DNA from: Gammaproteobacteria bacterium
GTDB lineage: Bacteria > Pseudomonadota > Gammaproteobacteria > Steroidobacterales > JABDKV01
DNA: 64,000 bases
Direction: 5' to 3'
Assembly (NCBI GenBank): GCA_013003425.1
Contig: JABDJB010000067.1
Span: forward strand, 1 to 64,000
Below are positions 8,378 through 16,329 of the stretch, piece by piece. Each line of letters starts with the position of its first letter. Position 1 is the first letter of the stretch. Made by a program: the position numbers and the translations under genes. The notes under the pieces are model-generated. The model was not told the origin of the DNA. It saw only the letters and a program-made list of their open reading frames with translations, and searched no databases.

Positions 8378-9442
8378 ATGATAGACAAAAACGACAAAAC
8401 AGCCCGCATCGTTCCGTTGCGCAGTGCAGCGCAGCCCCGCGACGCGCTCGGCCGGCCACTGCACGACCTGCGTATTTCCGTCATGGACCGCTGCAATTTT
8501 CGCTGTCCCTACTGCATGCCGGAGGACAAGTACCATCCGCGGTTCAAATTTCTCGATCGCAGCGAGCGGCTGACGTTCGATGAGATCAGCCGGCTGACCC
8601 GACTGTTTGTGCAGCTCGGTGCGCGCAAGCTGCGAATTACCGGTGGCGAACCGCTACTGCGTACGGGGCTGGCCGACCTCGTCGCAGACCTGTCGCAGAT
8701 CGACGAAGTTAACGACATAGCAATGACTACCAACGGCGTGCTGCTGGCAGCGCGCGCGGCCGGGCTGGCCGGTGCTGGTTTGTCGCGCGTTACCGTCAGT
8801 CTCGATGCGCTCGACGAAGATGTATTTGCCCGCATGAGCGGCGGTCGTGGCGGCGTGGCTCGTGTGCTCGATGGTATCGATGCTGCTCTCGAGGCGGGCC
8901 TGACACCGGTAAAGGTCAATGCCGTGGTCGAGCGAGGCGTCAACGATCATTGTGTTATCGACATGGTGGAGCGATTTCGTGGCACCGGGGTTATCGTGCG
9001 CTTTATTGAATACATGGATGTCGGCAACATCAATCACTGGCGGCGCAGCGACATGGTGCCATCCGCCGAACTGTTGGAGCAGGTCTCTGCTCGCTGGCCG
9101 CTGACCGCCGTAAGTCCTGGCTATCACGGCGAAGTGGCCAGCCGCTATCGGTTCGATGACGGGGCGGGTGAAATCGGTTTTATTTCTTCAGTTACGGCAC
9201 CATTTTGCGGTGCGTGCACGCGGGCCAGATTGTCGTCTGACGGGCGTCTGTACACCTGCCTTTTTGCGGGTACCGGCCTGGATTTGCGTACACCACTGCG
9301 CGACGGCGCAGGCGACGACGAGCTGGTTGCGCTGGTTACCGGCGCCTGGCAGCGCCGCCGTGACCGGTACAGCGAGCAGCGCGCAGAACTGCGCACCGAT
9401 GCGGAGCAGAAAAAAGTGGAGATGTATTACATCGGTGGCTGA
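8378..9442 (+). CDS. moaA: GTP 3',8-cyclase MoaA
   Basis: Radical-SAM enzyme that, with MoaC, converts GTP to cyclic pyranopterin monophosphate, the first step of molybdenum-cofactor synthesis. The 354 residues carry the N-terminal [4Fe-4S] cluster CNFRCPYC (Cys 39, 43, 46), the SAM-binding ITGGEPLLR, and the C-terminal cluster cysteines in [19 protein letters not shown]. The chain ends with the Gly-Gly pair (YYIGG) needed for activity. No strong ribosome site precedes the ATG. It heads an operon moaA-moaC-mobA-moaD-moaE in which every junction overlaps. moeA, moaB/mog and moeB are not in the window. Confidence 0.97.
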   Translation: MIDKNDKTARIVPLRSAAQPRDALGRPLHDLRISVMDRCNFRCPYCMPEDKYHPRFKFLDRSERLTFDEISRLTRLFVQLGARKLRITGGEPLLRTGLADLVADLSQIDEVNDIAMTTNGVLLAARAAGLAGAGLSRVTVSLDALDEDVFARMSGGRGGVARVLDGIDAALEAGLTPVKVNAVVERGVNDHCVIDMVERFRGTGVIVRFIEYMDVGNINHWRRSDMVPSAELLEQVSARWPLTAVSPGYHGEVASRYRFDDGAGEIGFISSVTAPFCGACTRARLSSDGRLYTCLFAGTGLDLRTPLRDGAGDDELVALVTGAWQRRRDRYSEQRAELRTDAEQKKVEMYYIGG

Positions 9443-9926
9443 CAAGTTATCGCATATAGACGAAGCCGGGCGCCCAACGATGGTGGATGTCAGCGGCAAA
9501 GACGCCACCCGCCGCACTGCCGTTGCGGAGTGTCGTGTTGTACTGCCGGCAGCCGCGGCTGCGGCCCTGCGTGACAGCGGCGCGCGAACGCGCAAAGGGC
9601 CGGTGTTCGACACTGCCGTGGTGGCGGGTGTAATGGCGGTCAAGCGCACTCATGAGCTGATACCGTTCTGCCACCCAATGACGATTGACGATTGTCGTAT
9701 TCATATTGACCTGGAGGGCGACGAGGTCGTCATCCTGTGCCAGGTATCGGTAGAGCATCGCACCGGGGTGGAAATGGAAGCGCTGACCGGTGCCAGCGTT
9801 GCTGCGCTGACGATCTACGATATGTGCAAAGCACTGTCGCACGAAATCAGCATCGGCCCGACGCGCCTGCTGATGAAGCGTGGTGGGAAGAGTGACTACA
9901 ACGCACTGGCTGGCGACGATGAGTGA
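9435..9926 (+). CDS. moaC: Cyclic pyranopterin monophosphate synthase MoaC
   Basis: Completes formation of cyclic pyranopterin monophosphate from the MoaA product. The 163 residues begin at a GTG ([19 protein letters not shown]) that overlaps the end of moaA by 8 nt. Conserved stretches include GNP-type [19 protein letters not shown], the ELIPFCHPM active-site loop, [25 protein letters not shown] and the C-terminal MKRGGKSD. Length and motifs match the family. The start cannot lie much further upstream because the reading frame there runs inside moaA. Confidence 0.96.
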   Translation: MADKLSHIDEAGRPTMVDVSGKDATRRTAVAECRVVLPAAAAAALRDSGARTRKGPVFDTAVVAGVMAVKRTHELIPFCHPMTIDDCRIHIDLEGDEVVILCQVSVEHRTGVEMEALTGASVAALTIYDMCKALSHEISIGPTRLLMKRGGKSDYNALAGDDE

Positions 9927-10506
9927 GACACTCTTTGGCCTTGTGCTCGCCGGCGGCGACAGTACCCGCATGCAGCGCGACAAGGCATTGCTCGCTTATC
10001 ATGACCAGCCGCAGCTGAGCTGGGCGTACCAGTTGATCGCGCCGTTTTGCGAAGAAACTTTTATCTCGGTACGCAATCGCCAGCATGATGAAGTGCGTGA
10101 TTCGCTGCCGCGAATCGAGGATGAACTGTCCGATTCCGGCCCGGCCGCGGGTCTGCTGGCTGCCGCGGCAAGTGCCCCCGAACAGGCATGGCTGGTCGTT
10201 GCCTGTGACCTGCCTTTTTTGAATGAGAAAACGCTCGATCACCTGGTGAAGCATCGCGACCCCGAATCCATGGCTACTGCTTTTCGCAGCGTGAATAATC
10301 GATTGCCCGAGCCGCTGTGCGCGATCTGGGAACCGGCTGGTCTTCAGCTGCTGCGCGAACAGGTCGAAGGCGGGTTGCTGTGTCCGCGCAAGGCGCTGGT
10401 CCGCGCTGATACGAGGCTACTGGATCCGGTATCAGCCACCGCGCTGGACAATATCAACACGCCTGACGAGCACAAGGATGCTGCCAGGATCATTGACTCA
10501 CGCTGA
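9919..10506 (+). CDS. mobA: Molybdenum cofactor guanylyltransferase MobA
   Basis: Transfers GMP to molybdopterin to give the bis-MGD form used by DMSO-reductase-family enzymes. The 195 residues start with [25 protein letters not shown], the nucleotide-binding LAGGxSxRMxxDK signature, and carry [12 protein letters not shown] with the metal-binding Asp. The ATG at 9919 overlaps moaC by 8 nt. It ends at 10506, sharing one base with the moaD start. Its presence suggests the cell uses at least one bis-MGD enzyme, not encoded in this window. Confidence 0.93.
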   Translation: MSETLFGLVLAGGDSTRMQRDKALLAYHDQPQLSWAYQLIAPFCEETFISVRNRQHDEVRDSLPRIEDELSDSGPAAGLLAAAASAPEQAWLVVACDLPFLNEKTLDHLVKHRDPESMATAFRSVNNRLPEPLCAIWEPAGLQLLREQVEGGLLCPRKALVRADTRLLDPVSATALDNINTPDEHKDAARIIDSR

Positions 10507-10745
10507 TGCGAATCACGGTTGACTATTTCGCGATACTGCGCGAGCAGGCCGGACGCGACCGTGAGGTGATCGAAACCGCAGTCGCAACGCCGCGGCAGCT
10601 GTACGCCGAGCTTGTCGACCGCTACGGATTCGAGCTGCCGGCGGCACGTCTGCGGGTGGCGATAAACGATACCTTTGCCGACTGGTCGCAGGCGCTGGCT
10701 GACGGCGACCGGCTGGTATTTATTCCCCCGGTAGCGGGTGGCTGA
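10506..10745 (+). CDS. moaD: Molybdopterin synthase sulfur-carrier subunit MoaD
   Basis: Ubiquitin-like sulfur carrier, 79 residues, which donates thiocarboxylate sulfur to the pterin within the MoaD-MoaE synthase. The C-terminus is the required Gly-Gly (FIPPVAGG). The N-terminal strand ITVDYFAILREQAGRD is typical. TGATG junctions couple it to mobA before and moaE after. Confidence 0.95.
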   Translation: MRITVDYFAILREQAGRDREVIETAVATPRQLYAELVDRYGFELPAARLRVAINDTFADWSQALADGDRLVFIPPVAGG

Positions 10746-11164
10746 TGTCTTTCAGTTTGTATAAAGAGCCCTTTGATACAGCTGCACTGAGGGGCGCGCT
10801 GGCCGATGGGGGCTGCGGCGGCTACGCCAGCTTCGAGGGCTGGGTGCGTGATCACAATGAAGGCCAGCAGGTTTTGCGGCTGGAGTACGAGGCCTATGCG
10901 CCGCTGGCGCTGACCGAGGGTGAGCGGGTACTTGCCGAGGCGCTGGATAAATTCGAAATATCCGGTGCCGGGTGCGCACACCGGACTGGTAACCTGGGCA
11001 TCGGTGAACTGGCGGTGTGGGTCGGTGTGTGTGCGCCGCATCGCGACGCGGCGTTTCGCGGCTGTCGTTACATTATCGACGAGATCAAACAGCGCCTGCC
11101 GGTCTGGAAAAAAGAATATTACGCTGACGGCAGCGCCGAGTGGGTCAACTGCGCCGGCGATTAA
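10745..11164 (+). CDS. moaE: Molybdopterin synthase catalytic subunit MoaE
   Basis: Large subunit of molybdopterin synthase, 139 residues. It shows GGYASFEGWVRDHNEGQQV, LEYEAYAPLAL, the HRTGNLGIGELAVWVGVCAPHRDAAF stretch with the conserved active-site region, and the Lys motif PVWKKEYYADG close to the C-terminus. It is the last gene of the moa operon. Transcription would run into the long inverted repeat at 11184-11280, a plausible terminator. Confidence 0.96.
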   Translation: MSFSLYKEPFDTAALRGALADGGCGGYASFEGWVRDHNEGQQVLRLEYEAYAPLALTEGERVLAEALDKFEISGAGCAHRTGNLGIGELAVWVGVCAPHRDAAFRGCRYIIDEIKQRLPVWKKEYYADGSAEWVNCAGD

Positions 11165-11183
11165 TTGTCTAATTGGCGTAATT

Positions 11184-11280
11184 GGGGTCAGACCGAGATT
11201 GTTTGCCACAATTGACTGGCAAGGTCCCGCAAATTGCTTTTTATCAAGGCAATTGTGGCAAACAATCTCGGTCTGACCCC
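11184..11280. repeat. Perfect 31-bp inverted repeat (REP/MITE-like pair) with 35-bp centre
   Basis: The left arm 11184-11214 begins GGGGTCAGACCGAG and ends CACAATTG. The right arm 11250-11280 is its exact reverse complement over all 31 positions. The centre is 11215-11249. The GGGGTCAGACC end motif, preceded by TAATTGG-type sequence, resembles repeats found beside REP-associated transposases in many Gammaproteobacteria (recollection, not searched). As RNA it would form a very stable hairpin. It sits between the convergent moaE and alkB-family genes and could terminate both. The right arm is translated as the end of the AlkB-family protein. Confidence 0.92.
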
Positions 11281-11912
11281 TGTACGAAGCGAAAACTGAG
11301 GTTGATACGTGCTTCGGTCACGCGCCGTTGCTTTGGTACCCGATGTTGCCAGTGTCGTTGCGTGTCGCCGCGCATCACCACCAGGTCGCCCGACTGCAGC
11401 TCGAGCCGCTGCACAGCGATACCGCTTTCGCGATAGTCGCGGTGGCGCAGGTCGAAAAACCTTGTGGCTCCGAGGCTCAATGATGCGATGACCGGCTGCA
11501 TGCCCAGCTCACGTTCATCGTCACGGTGCCAACCCATGTAGTCATTGCCGTCACTGTACAAATTGATCAATACGCTGTTGAAAGCCGCACCGGCGGCCTG
11601 TTCGACCGCTTGCCGGATACGGCTGACCACCTGCGTCCACGGTGCAGCGGCCAGCCGCAATCCGGAATAGCCATACTCGACGCCGGTATCGGCCATCCAG
11701 GCAGTCATTCGCGGCTGTTTTACCAGCCGGCCGAACATCTTTATCGGGTCGCTGTGCCAGCTGATTCCCGCATCATTCCTGACTGCTGCAAACAGTTCTC
11801 GTGCCTGCTCTGCGGAATATAGAGTCGGGACATAGTCTATTTTTGCGCCTGCCAGTGCTATGTGTCTGGCAGAGCGTGGAAACAGGTCAGGTTGTTGCGC
11901 AGCGGCGGGCAT
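11244..11912 (-). CDS. AlkB-family 2-oxoglutarate/Fe(II) DNA demethylase
   Basis: Oxidative repair dioxygenase of the ALKBH2/3-like branch, removing methyl lesions from DNA bases. Starting at ATG 11912 (MPAAAQQPDLFP) it has 222 residues. The iron ligands are in GWHRDDE (HxD) and in HWQHRVPK, and the 2-oxoglutarate Arg pair is in EARINLSFR. The substrate-side stretch SVLINLYSDGNDYMGWH is typical. The last 11 residues (GSDRDCLPQLP) are encoded by the right arm and centre of an inverted repeat, so the native end has probably been replaced or extended. A longer frame upstream to 11978 overlaps the VOC gene and is not used. Confidence 0.9.
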   Translation of the reverse strand: MPAAAQQPDLFPRSARHIALAGAKIDYVPTLYSAEQARELFAAVRNDAGISWHSDPIKMFGRLVKQPRMTAWMADTGVEYGYSGLRLAAAPWTQVVSRIRQAVEQAAGAAFNSVLINLYSDGNDYMGWHRDDERELGMQPVIASLSLGATRFFDLRHRDYRESGIAVQRLELQSGDLVVMRGDTQRHWQHRVPKQRRVTEARINLSFRFVQGSDRDCLPQLP

Positions 11913-11965
11913 GTTGGGGCCTGGTTTGCTAGCGTGTCCTGCAAATGAACTGCCGGGGAATCGGT

Positions 11966-12745
11966 ATGGACATTCCACTTGGTCGCATCGTCTGGTACCA
12001 GCTCAATGCGACGGATATGGATGCCGCAGTTGAATTCTACTGTGCTATCAACGGATGGAAAAGCGCGGAATGGCCGGCGAGTGACGACCCCTACGTACTG
12101 TTGTCGACTGACAGCGGTACTGTTGGTGGCGTAATGGCAATACCGGCTGAAGCGCAGGCGGGCGGCGCGCCACAGCATTGGCTGATGTACATTGCGACTC
12201 CTGATGTCGAGCGTTCGGCAGCCCAGGCTGTCGATAACGGTGCGAGCGTTTACGTTCCACCTGCCGATCTGCCGGATGTTGGTCGTTTTGCCGTCCTGGC
12301 CGACCCGCAGGGAGCTGCATTCGCCCTTTACGCGCCAACCGAACCGCCGCAGGACAAGCCGTTCGCGCCCGGGCTCGGCGACGTGTCGTGGCATGAGCTG
12401 GTGACTACCAACTACGCCGCAGCAATGAACTTCTATGGTGAGCAGTTTGGCTGGGTGATGACCGAGGCCATGGATATGGGCGATATGGGCGCCTACCAGA
12501 TGTTTGGTCGCCACGGCGTTTCACTGGGCGGAATGTACAACAAGACGCCGGATATGCCGGCGCCGCCGCGCTGGTTGCTGTACTTCAAGGTTCGTGATGT
12601 GCAGGCGAGCGCGCAACAGGTTGCAGGGCTTGGTGGCAAGGTGCTGAACGGACCGATGGAGGTCCCGGGGGGAGATTTCATCGTCCAGTGCCTCGATCCG
12701 CAGGGTGGTGCTTTCGCACTGCACTCAGCGCGGCCTGCCGCCTAG
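11966..12745 (+). CDS. Two-domain VOC (glyoxalase/bleomycin-resistance-like) protein
   Basis: 259 residues with two tandem vicinal-oxygen-chelate domains: first GRIVWYQLNATDMDAAVEFYCAINGW, then GDVSWHELVTTNYAAAMNFYGEQFGW. Each ends in the DPQGA(A/G)FALY/H signature (ADPQGAAFALYAP and LDPQGGAFALHSA). Such proteins are metal enzymes or binding proteins of unknown substrate; this arrangement is often annotated as a putative hydroxylase or glyoxalase. ATG 11966 is preferred over 11945 because GGGGAA lies just upstream. It diverges from the AlkB-family gene. Confidence 0.88.
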   Translation: MDIPLGRIVWYQLNATDMDAAVEFYCAINGWKSAEWPASDDPYVLLSTDSGTVGGVMAIPAEAQAGGAPQHWLMYIATPDVERSAAQAVDNGASVYVPPADLPDVGRFAVLADPQGAAFALYAPTEPPQDKPFAPGLGDVSWHELVTTNYAAAMNFYGEQFGWVMTEAMDMGDMGAYQMFGRHGVSLGGMYNKTPDMPAPPRWLLYFKVRDVQASAQQVAGLGGKVLNGPMEVPGGDFIVQCLDPQGGAFALHSARPAA

Positions 12746-12809
12746 CAGCGAAGCGGCAAGAACCTGTCTTTTTTGCATGCTGCGCGACTGCAGCGCTAGT
12801 CTGTGCCCT

Positions 12810-13511
12810 ATGGATATCCACGCCGGCACCAGCGGCTACAGCTACAAGGAATGGCTGGGCGTGTTCTACCCGGACAAGCTGGCCGCAGCGAAAATGCTCG
12901 GTTTTTATGCCGGGCAGCTGCCGGCAGTCGAGATCAACAATACGTTTTATCGAATGCCAAAACCCAATGTACTGGAGAACTGGCGCGCACAGGTGCCTGA
13001 ATCCTTCCGTTTTGCCATCAAGGCATCGCGGCGCATCACGCATAACAAGAAACTGGCAGACGCCGATGGCGAGGTAGAGTTTCTCACCGGCAACCTGGAG
13101 TCGCTTGGCGACACGTTTGGTGCGCTGCTGTTTCAACTACCCCCGTTTCTGCGCAAGGGCGCCGAGCGGCTGCAAAAGTTTATAGACATCCTGCCTGATG
13201 GGCTGCCTGCCGCATTCGAATTTCGGCATGCCTCATGGTTTGATGATGAGATCGGCGACATGCTGGCAGAACGCAATTTTGCGTGGGTCATATCGGAAAA
13301 TGCCGATGGCGAAACTCCGGAGCGGATTTCCACTGCAGACTGGGGCTACCTGCGCCTGCGTCGCGAGGATTACGACTCAGCCATGTTGCGCGGCTGGCAC
13401 GATCGAATAGCTGGCCAGGACTGGTCACGCGTTTTTGTTTTCTTCAAGCATGAGGATGACGGTGCCGGTCCCGCGCTGGCGCGGCGTTTTCTCGATCTCG
13501 AACAGGGGTAA
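12810..13511 (+). CDS. DUF72 family protein
   Basis: 233 residues of the DUF72 TIM-barrel family (YecE-like), whose biochemical role is not established. The start MDIHAGTSGYSYKEWLGVFYP carries the family's GTSGYSY...W...FYP opening. Later blocks are VEINNTFYRMPKP, FRFAIKASRRITH, FGALLFQLPPFLRK, FEFRHASW and, near the end, RVFVFFKHEDDGAGPALARRF. A TAGTCT hexamer lies 7 nt before the ATG and there is no ribosome-binding site, so the transcript may be leaderless. The stop is followed directly by a truncated REP-like element. Confidence 0.92.
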   Translation: MDIHAGTSGYSYKEWLGVFYPDKLAAAKMLGFYAGQLPAVEINNTFYRMPKPNVLENWRAQVPESFRFAIKASRRITHNKKLADADGEVEFLTGNLESLGDTFGALLFQLPPFLRKGAERLQKFIDILPDGLPAAFEFRHASWFDDEIGDMLAERNFAWVISENADGETPERISTADWGYLRLRREDYDSAMLRGWHDRIAGQDWSRVFVFFKHEDDGAGPALARRFLDLEQG

Positions 13512-13605
13512 CTTCAGCCGCGACAGCGTGCAATGGGCTTGCGGGAGCGGTTCTGTGGGAGCGGTTCTGTGGGAGCGGCTTCCAGCCGCGATTACTTGCG
13601 ACAGG
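13512..13605 (+). repeat. REP-like cluster: one full and several partial units
   Basis: Directly after the DUF72 stop lies a right half-unit (CTTCAGCCGCGAC, 13512-13524). Two left-half units (GCGGGAGCGGTTCT and GTGGGAGCGGTTCT, 13541-13568) come next, then a complete hairpin unit at 13569-13591. That unit is followed by ACTTGCGACAGG, the same spacer text as in the 974-1164 array. The remaining part of the 301-bp gap, 13606-13781, shows nothing I can identify apart from the terminator hairpin that follows. Confidence 0.85.
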
Positions 13606-13781
13606 GGTTTACGGCGGTCCTGCAAGACTGTATTCACCGGCGCCTCCGACAAGTCGGCGCCGGCAAACACCGTCTTCTTTCCCGCCGCACTCATACCGTC
13701 CTGAAGTGTTAGCTGCGGTATCTGGCTGGTGCTGTGTGGCAACCAACGTCACGGCTGGTGGTGGGTAGCAGGGTAAAAGGT

Positions 13782-13806
13782 GTCGAACCGGCAAGGCCGG
13801 TTCGAC
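13782..13806. terminator. Bidirectional intrinsic terminator for ligD and the rightward gene
   Basis: An 11-bp perfect stem, GTCGAACCGGC at 13782-13792 pairing with 13796-13806, closes a 3-nt loop. It is followed on the plus strand by GATCTTTTATT and on the minus strand by ACCTTTTACC. It sits 6 bp after the ligD stop, so it most likely ends the ligD transcript. Confidence 0.8.
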
Positions 13807-13812
13807 GATCTT

Positions 13813-16302
13813 TTATTGCTGCAATTCCTGTAGTCGTGCCAGTGCGGCAACGAGGTCGGGCCGGGTGTCGATAATCTCGATCATCGGTTCGGTCCTGAGC
13901 CGTTGCAGCCGCCGTTTGGCGTTCATGATGTGATACTTCGAGTTATCGTGCGCTGTCCTGACTTCATTCCAGCGCAGCGGCATCGAGACCGGCGCGCCCG
14001 GCCGGGGCCTGACGCTGAAAGGCGAAACGAGCGTGCGGCCGTGGCCATTCTGGACGAAATCGACATATACCTTCCCGCCGCGTTTGGCAGGATTGCGCGT
14101 CACCGTTGCAATATCGGGAAGCTGCCGCGTGATCAGTATTGCTATCAGCTCGGCCAGCGACTTCGATTGCTCGTAAGTACATTGACCACCGAGCGGGATC
14201 AGCACATGCAGGCCGGTCGAGCCGCTGGTTTTTGCAAATGTCGGCAGCCCGATCTGGTCGCAAAGTTTCTTTATCGCCCTGGCAATCCTGACGACATCGG
14301 CAAACGGGGCTTCCTTGGGATCCAGATCGAGAATGGACCAGTCCGGCTTTTCCAGCGTCGCGACGCGGCTTGACCAGATATGCAGCGGGATCGTGCCCAT
14401 GTTGATGACATACAGCAACGTCTCCAGGTCGTCGATGACGAAGTAATTCAGCTCGCGCTGAGCGTGTTCGCTCCACATGACCTCGCGGCGAATCCAGTCA
14501 GGCACGAACGTCGGTGCATCTTTCTGGAAAAAAGACTTGCCCTCGATACCATCGGGATAACGCGTCAGTACCACCGGGCGGTCAGCGAGATACGGCAGCA
14601 GCCACGGTGCTATGTCACGGTAGTAACCGATGAGGTCACCCTTCGTATAGCCCTCTTCAGGCCAGAAGATCTTGTCGAGGTTGCTCAGCGGGACCTCGCG
14701 GTCAGGTGAATCACCGCCAGGGTTCGGTGCCGGCGGGTCGGCGTCACGCAGCAGGCAGTCCGCCGGCTTCTTGTCATCGCGCAGGCGCTCGAATACCGGC
14801 TGGCGCAGCTGGCGGTCGGCTGTGATCTCCTTGAAGCGCACTTCGGCCACCAGCTCAGGCGTCACGTAGTGATAGCCGGCTGTGTCCGGCGCATCGGCTG
14901 GCGGCGTGGCTGCCGGCAGGCTGCGCAACAATTCGCCCAGTTGCTCCAGCTGTTCGTGGTTAAACCCGGTTCCGACCCGCCCCATGTAGTGAAAACCGCT
15001 GCCGTCCGACTGTGCCAGTAACAGCGCGCCGAAACCCTTGTTGCCGCGCTTCGGGTCGGTGAATCCGGCTACCGCGAAATCATCGTGGCGGGCGGCCACA
15101 ATCTTGACCCAGTCGGCCGAGCGTCGCCCGGCATACTTCGAGTCGGCCTTCTTGGCAACCACGCCTTCCAGGCCGAGCTCGCGCATCTGTTCGTACATTG
15201 CCTCGCCCTGTTCGGCAATGTGATCGGAGTATTTCAGCGGCCCGACGCTGGGCAGCAGTTCGCGCAGCAGTTCCTTGCGCGTGCTCAGCGGCAGCTGGCG
15301 CAGGTCGTAACCGTCAAACGCCAGCAGGTCGAACACATACAGCGAGGCAGGCAGACGCACCGAAGCGCGTGCGACATCGTGGCGGTTGCTCAGCCGGCCG
15401 CGTTTTTGCAGCAGGGAAAAGGAAGGCAGGCCCTTCTCATCATGCACGACAACTTCGCCATCCATGATGAAATTGTCGTAGGGCAGGGCGGCGATCACAT
15501 CGGCTATTTCAGGAAAGGTAGCGGTCAAATCATTGCCATTACGCGAAAGCAGAGTTGCCTCGTCCTGCTCGTGCGCCACGATCAGTCGGTAACCGTCGTA
15601 TTTGATTTCGAACAGCCAGCCCTTGCGGGTAAATGGCTCCGCCGTCTCGGCGAGCATTGGTTTTATCTGCCTGGATTCGAGTTTTTTCCTGGGAGCCTTG
15701 AATTTCCTGAGTTTCTCTTTTACGGCGGTCTCGACGCTGTCGCCGCCAGCCACCTGCTCCACGGTGCGGCCGGACAGAATCGAATCCTGCGGGTAGCCCG
15801 CCGTGCCTGCGTCAGACACGTATCCGTCAAGTTCCTTTATCAGCAGCCAGTCCTTGGCACCCTTGCGGGTTTTTATCAGCGCCCACTTGCCACGCAGCTT
15901 GTAGCCGTGCAGCTCGAAAGCGAGCTTGCCCTTTTTCAGTTCGGTTTCCGGATCGCCGTCGGGCCGCCACTCGCCGCGATCCCATACGATCACCGCACCG
16001 GCGCCGTAGTTGCCGGCCGGAATGTTGCCCTCGAAGCCGGCATATTCCATCGGGTGGTCCTCGGTCAGGACGGCGAAGCGCTTGTCGGCGGGATCGGGCG
16101 ACGGCCCCTTGGGTACCGCCCAGCTGCGCAGGGTGCCGTCAATCTCCAGGCGGAAGTCGTAATGATTGGCGCGAGCCGCATGATGTTGCACCACAAACAG
16201 CCCGCCGCCCCCAGATGTAGTGCCGCCGAACGGCTCCGGAGTTGAGTCGGCTTTTCGCTTTTGGCGATAAGCCTCTAATTTATCTGTATTTCTTGCGGGC
16301 AT
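13813..16302 (-). CDS. ligD: DNA ligase D (multidomain NHEJ enzyme)
   Basis: 829-residue end-joining enzyme that works with Ku to trim, fill and seal double-strand breaks. Domains in order: an N-terminal 3'-phosphoesterase (about 30-180: LFVVQHHAARANHYDFRLE, SWAVPKGPS); an ATP-dependent ligase (about 210-520) with the adenylation motif FEIKYDGYRLI, EVVVHDE and KKADSKYAGRRSADWVKI; and a C-terminal primase-polymerase (about 545-829) with SNLDKIFWPEEGYTKGDL, WSILDLDPK carrying the catalytic Asp pair, SGSTGLHVLIPL and KRGGKVYVDFVQN. All three activities look intact. It is divergent from ku with 27 bp between start codons. Confidence 0.97.
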   Translation of the reverse strand: MPARNTDKLEAYRQKRKADSTPEPFGGTTSGGGGLFVVQHHAARANHYDFRLEIDGTLRSWAVPKGPSPDPADKRFAVLTEDHPMEYAGFEGNIPAGNYGAGAVIVWDRGEWRPDGDPETELKKGKLAFELHGYKLRGKWALIKTRKGAKDWLLIKELDGYVSDAGTAGYPQDSILSGRTVEQVAGGDSVETAVKEKLRKFKAPRKKLESRQIKPMLAETAEPFTRKGWLFEIKYDGYRLIVAHEQDEATLLSRNGNDLTATFPEIADVIAALPYDNFIMDGEVVVHDEKGLPSFSLLQKRGRLSNRHDVARASVRLPASLYVFDLLAFDGYDLRQLPLSTRKELLRELLPSVGPLKYSDHIAEQGEAMYEQMRELGLEGVVAKKADSKYAGRRSADWVKIVAARHDDFAVAGFTDPKRGNKGFGALLLAQSDGSGFHYMGRVGTGFNHEQLEQLGELLRSLPAATPPADAPDTAGYHYVTPELVAEVRFKEITADRQLRQPVFERLRDDKKPADCLLRDADPPAPNPGGDSPDREVPLSNLDKIFWPEEGYTKGDLIGYYRDIAPWLLPYLADRPVVLTRYPDGIEGKSFFQKDAPTFVPDWIRREVMWSEHAQRELNYFVIDDLETLLYVINMGTIPLHIWSSRVATLEKPDWSILDLDPKEAPFADVVRIARAIKKLCDQIGLPTFAKTSGSTGLHVLIPLGGQCTYEQSKSLAELIAILITRQLPDIATVTRNPAKRGGKVYVDFVQNGHGRTLVSPFSVRPRPGAPVSMPLRWNEVRTAHDNSKYHIMNAKRRLQRLRTEPMIEIIDTRPDLVAALARLQELQQ

Positions 16303-16329
16303 AGCTGGCTGCCTATAGTATACGTGCCT
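16303..16329. promoter_or_regulatory. Overlapping divergent -10 boxes between ligD and ku
   Basis: The 27 bp between the two start codons contain TATAGT (16314-16319, plus strand, toward ku) and TATACT (16317-16322, minus strand, toward ligD). The two share three bases in the near-palindrome CTATAGTATAC. RNA polymerase could then occupy only one direction at a time. Any -35 elements would lie inside the opposite gene. No operator is obvious. Confidence 0.5.

Noticed and set aside
8234-8536. N-terminal extension of the cyclic-nucleotide-binding protein
   Set aside because: The frame is open to 8536, but the added ~100 residues look non-coding and overlap the start of moaA. GTG 8233 has a good ribosome site.
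15085-16245. Long plus-strand frame (~386 codons) opposite ligD
   Set aside because: Antisense shadow of the ligase and phosphoesterase domains; no recognisable protein features or start signals.
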